Source of the DNA: Gammaproteobacteria bacterium
GTDB lineage: Bacteria > Pseudomonadota > Gammaproteobacteria > Steroidobacterales > Steroidobacteraceae
Direction of reading: 5' to 3'
DNA length: 6,131 nucleotides
Assembly (NCBI GenBank): GCA_028293725.1
Contig: JAQGOE010000120.1
Location: 1-6,131, forward strand
The notes beneath the pieces were generated by a model. The model did not search any database. It was not told the DNA's origin and worked only from the letters and a program-made list of their open reading frames with translations. This document shows positions 5,643 through 6,131 of this stretch, one piece after another; the first letter of the stretch is position 1; every line of letters starts with the position of its first letter. Both the position numbers and the translations under genes were made by a program.

Positions 5643-6131
5643 CGATCCGACCATGACCATTAGCGGATGCGCTTCGGAGGAGAATACCCGGGCCGTGTTG
5701 CTGCACCTCATTGATGTTGCCATCTCGGCCGATTCGGCGAGCGCCGACGGCGGTGGTTTTCTCTGGGTGATGTCGCGCAGCAGACCGCATATTCGACAAG
5801 ACATCCCCGCAGCGTTCGAGATGTACACGCTGCTGTCGCATCATCTACTCACGCTGCCCCTGCGCATGCTACCGCTGGAGGACACCCCGCTAGCGATCAC
5901 ACCCGGAATCGCGTTTGATCCACGCTCAGGTCGTGTCGTTGCGCTCATTCGTGTGGAGCCGCGACAACTCGAGCTTATTGCCTACTGGGTTACAGGCGCT
6001 CTCCAGAGCGATACGGTGAGGGGCATGGCGGGCGTGCTGGCGTTGCCCTTCTCGATTGAAGTGCACCACGAGGTGCAATGGCTGTTGCCAGAGTGGTTTG
6101 CCGCGTTCTACATCGACACGGACTCACCAGG
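5623..6131 (+). CDS. Unknown protein, C-terminus cut by window edge
   Basis: The frame is open from ATG 5623 to the right edge (169 complete codons) without a stop. The family is not recognised. Starting at ATG 5623 it overlaps the upstream gene by 20 bases; ATG 5653, ten codons on, would leave a ten-base gap. Neither has a convincing ribosome site. The visible part is a soluble, mixed hydrophobic protein: NTRAVLLHLIDVAISADSAS at 21-40, FEMYTLLSHHLLTLPLRMLP at 65-84, an IAFDPRSGRVVALIRVEP strand-turn-strand at 96-113, and a tryptophan- and aromatic-rich stretch VQWLLPEWFAAFYIDTD at 151-167. Tight spacing implies it is co-transcribed with the upstream gene, which also has an aromatic-rich core, so the two may act together. 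Confidence 0.72.
   Translation, partial: MTVLPRDDPTMTISGCASEENTRAVLLHLIDVAISADSASADGGGFLWVMSRSRPHIRQDIPAAFEMYTLLSHHLLTLPLRMLPLEDTPLAITPGIAFDPRSGRVVALIRVEPRQLELIAYWVTGALQSDTVRGMAGVLALPFSIEVHHEVQWLLPEWFAAFYIDTDSP

Noticed and set aside
5391..5844. Minus-strand frames of 116-145 codons under the rightward genes
   Set aside because: They oppose the open plus-strand frames, start in no sensible context and have shadow-like composition.
1..6131. CRISPR array, tRNA, rRNA, insertion sequence or attachment site
   Set aside because: No regularly spaced repeats, no cloverleaf-like or rRNA-like stretch, no transposase or integrase motif, and no terminal inverted repeat was seen on reading both strands.

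Overview
The window is a gene-dense stretch of GC-rich DNA (roughly 60 % G+C by eye). Almost every base is coding, genes abut or overlap by a few bases, most proteins are unrecognised, and the two recognisable enzymes (an orphan-type DNA methyltransferase and a short radical SAM protein) are of kinds often carried by phages. I read it as part of a phage, prophage or similar mobile element of a GC-rich bacterium. No structural, integrase or replication gene is present, so this is an inference from style and content. The host cannot be named.

Layout: two divergent gene sets leave a short control region at about 4847-4913. Leftward (minus strand), in order of transcription, are: a radical SAM protein (4846-3875); a beta-class N4-cytosine/N6-adenine DNA methyltransferase (3802-2669); a possible 56-aa basic protein (2672-2502); a 198-aa protein with a GGxFHGPNVEHG segment (2505-1909); a 34-aa protein with a CGWC pair (1902-1798); a 178-aa coiled-coil-like protein (1801-1265); and a long open frame with a DnaJ-like cysteine cluster (from about 1216) that runs off the left edge. 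Rightward (plus strand) are a 242-aa unknown protein with an acidic tail (4914-5642) and a second unknown protein (from 5623 or 5653) that runs off the right edge.

Most leftward junctions have stop and start codons overlapping as ATGA or GTGA, which points to one translationally coupled operon. The gap between the two arms holds a perfect 8-bp inverted repeat (4868-4888) overlapping a plausible leftward promoter, and three copies of CACAAT, so a repressor-controlled divergent switch is likely.

The most interesting unit is the radical SAM plus methyltransferase pair. The methyltransferase carries a cysteine-rich insertion (CPCGCG) just before its KPNPLPES segment. I propose, as inference only, that the pair modifies DNA for protection against host defence. 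Both edge genes have no stop inside the window. Unless stated otherwise, residue numbers follow the start codon I chose.
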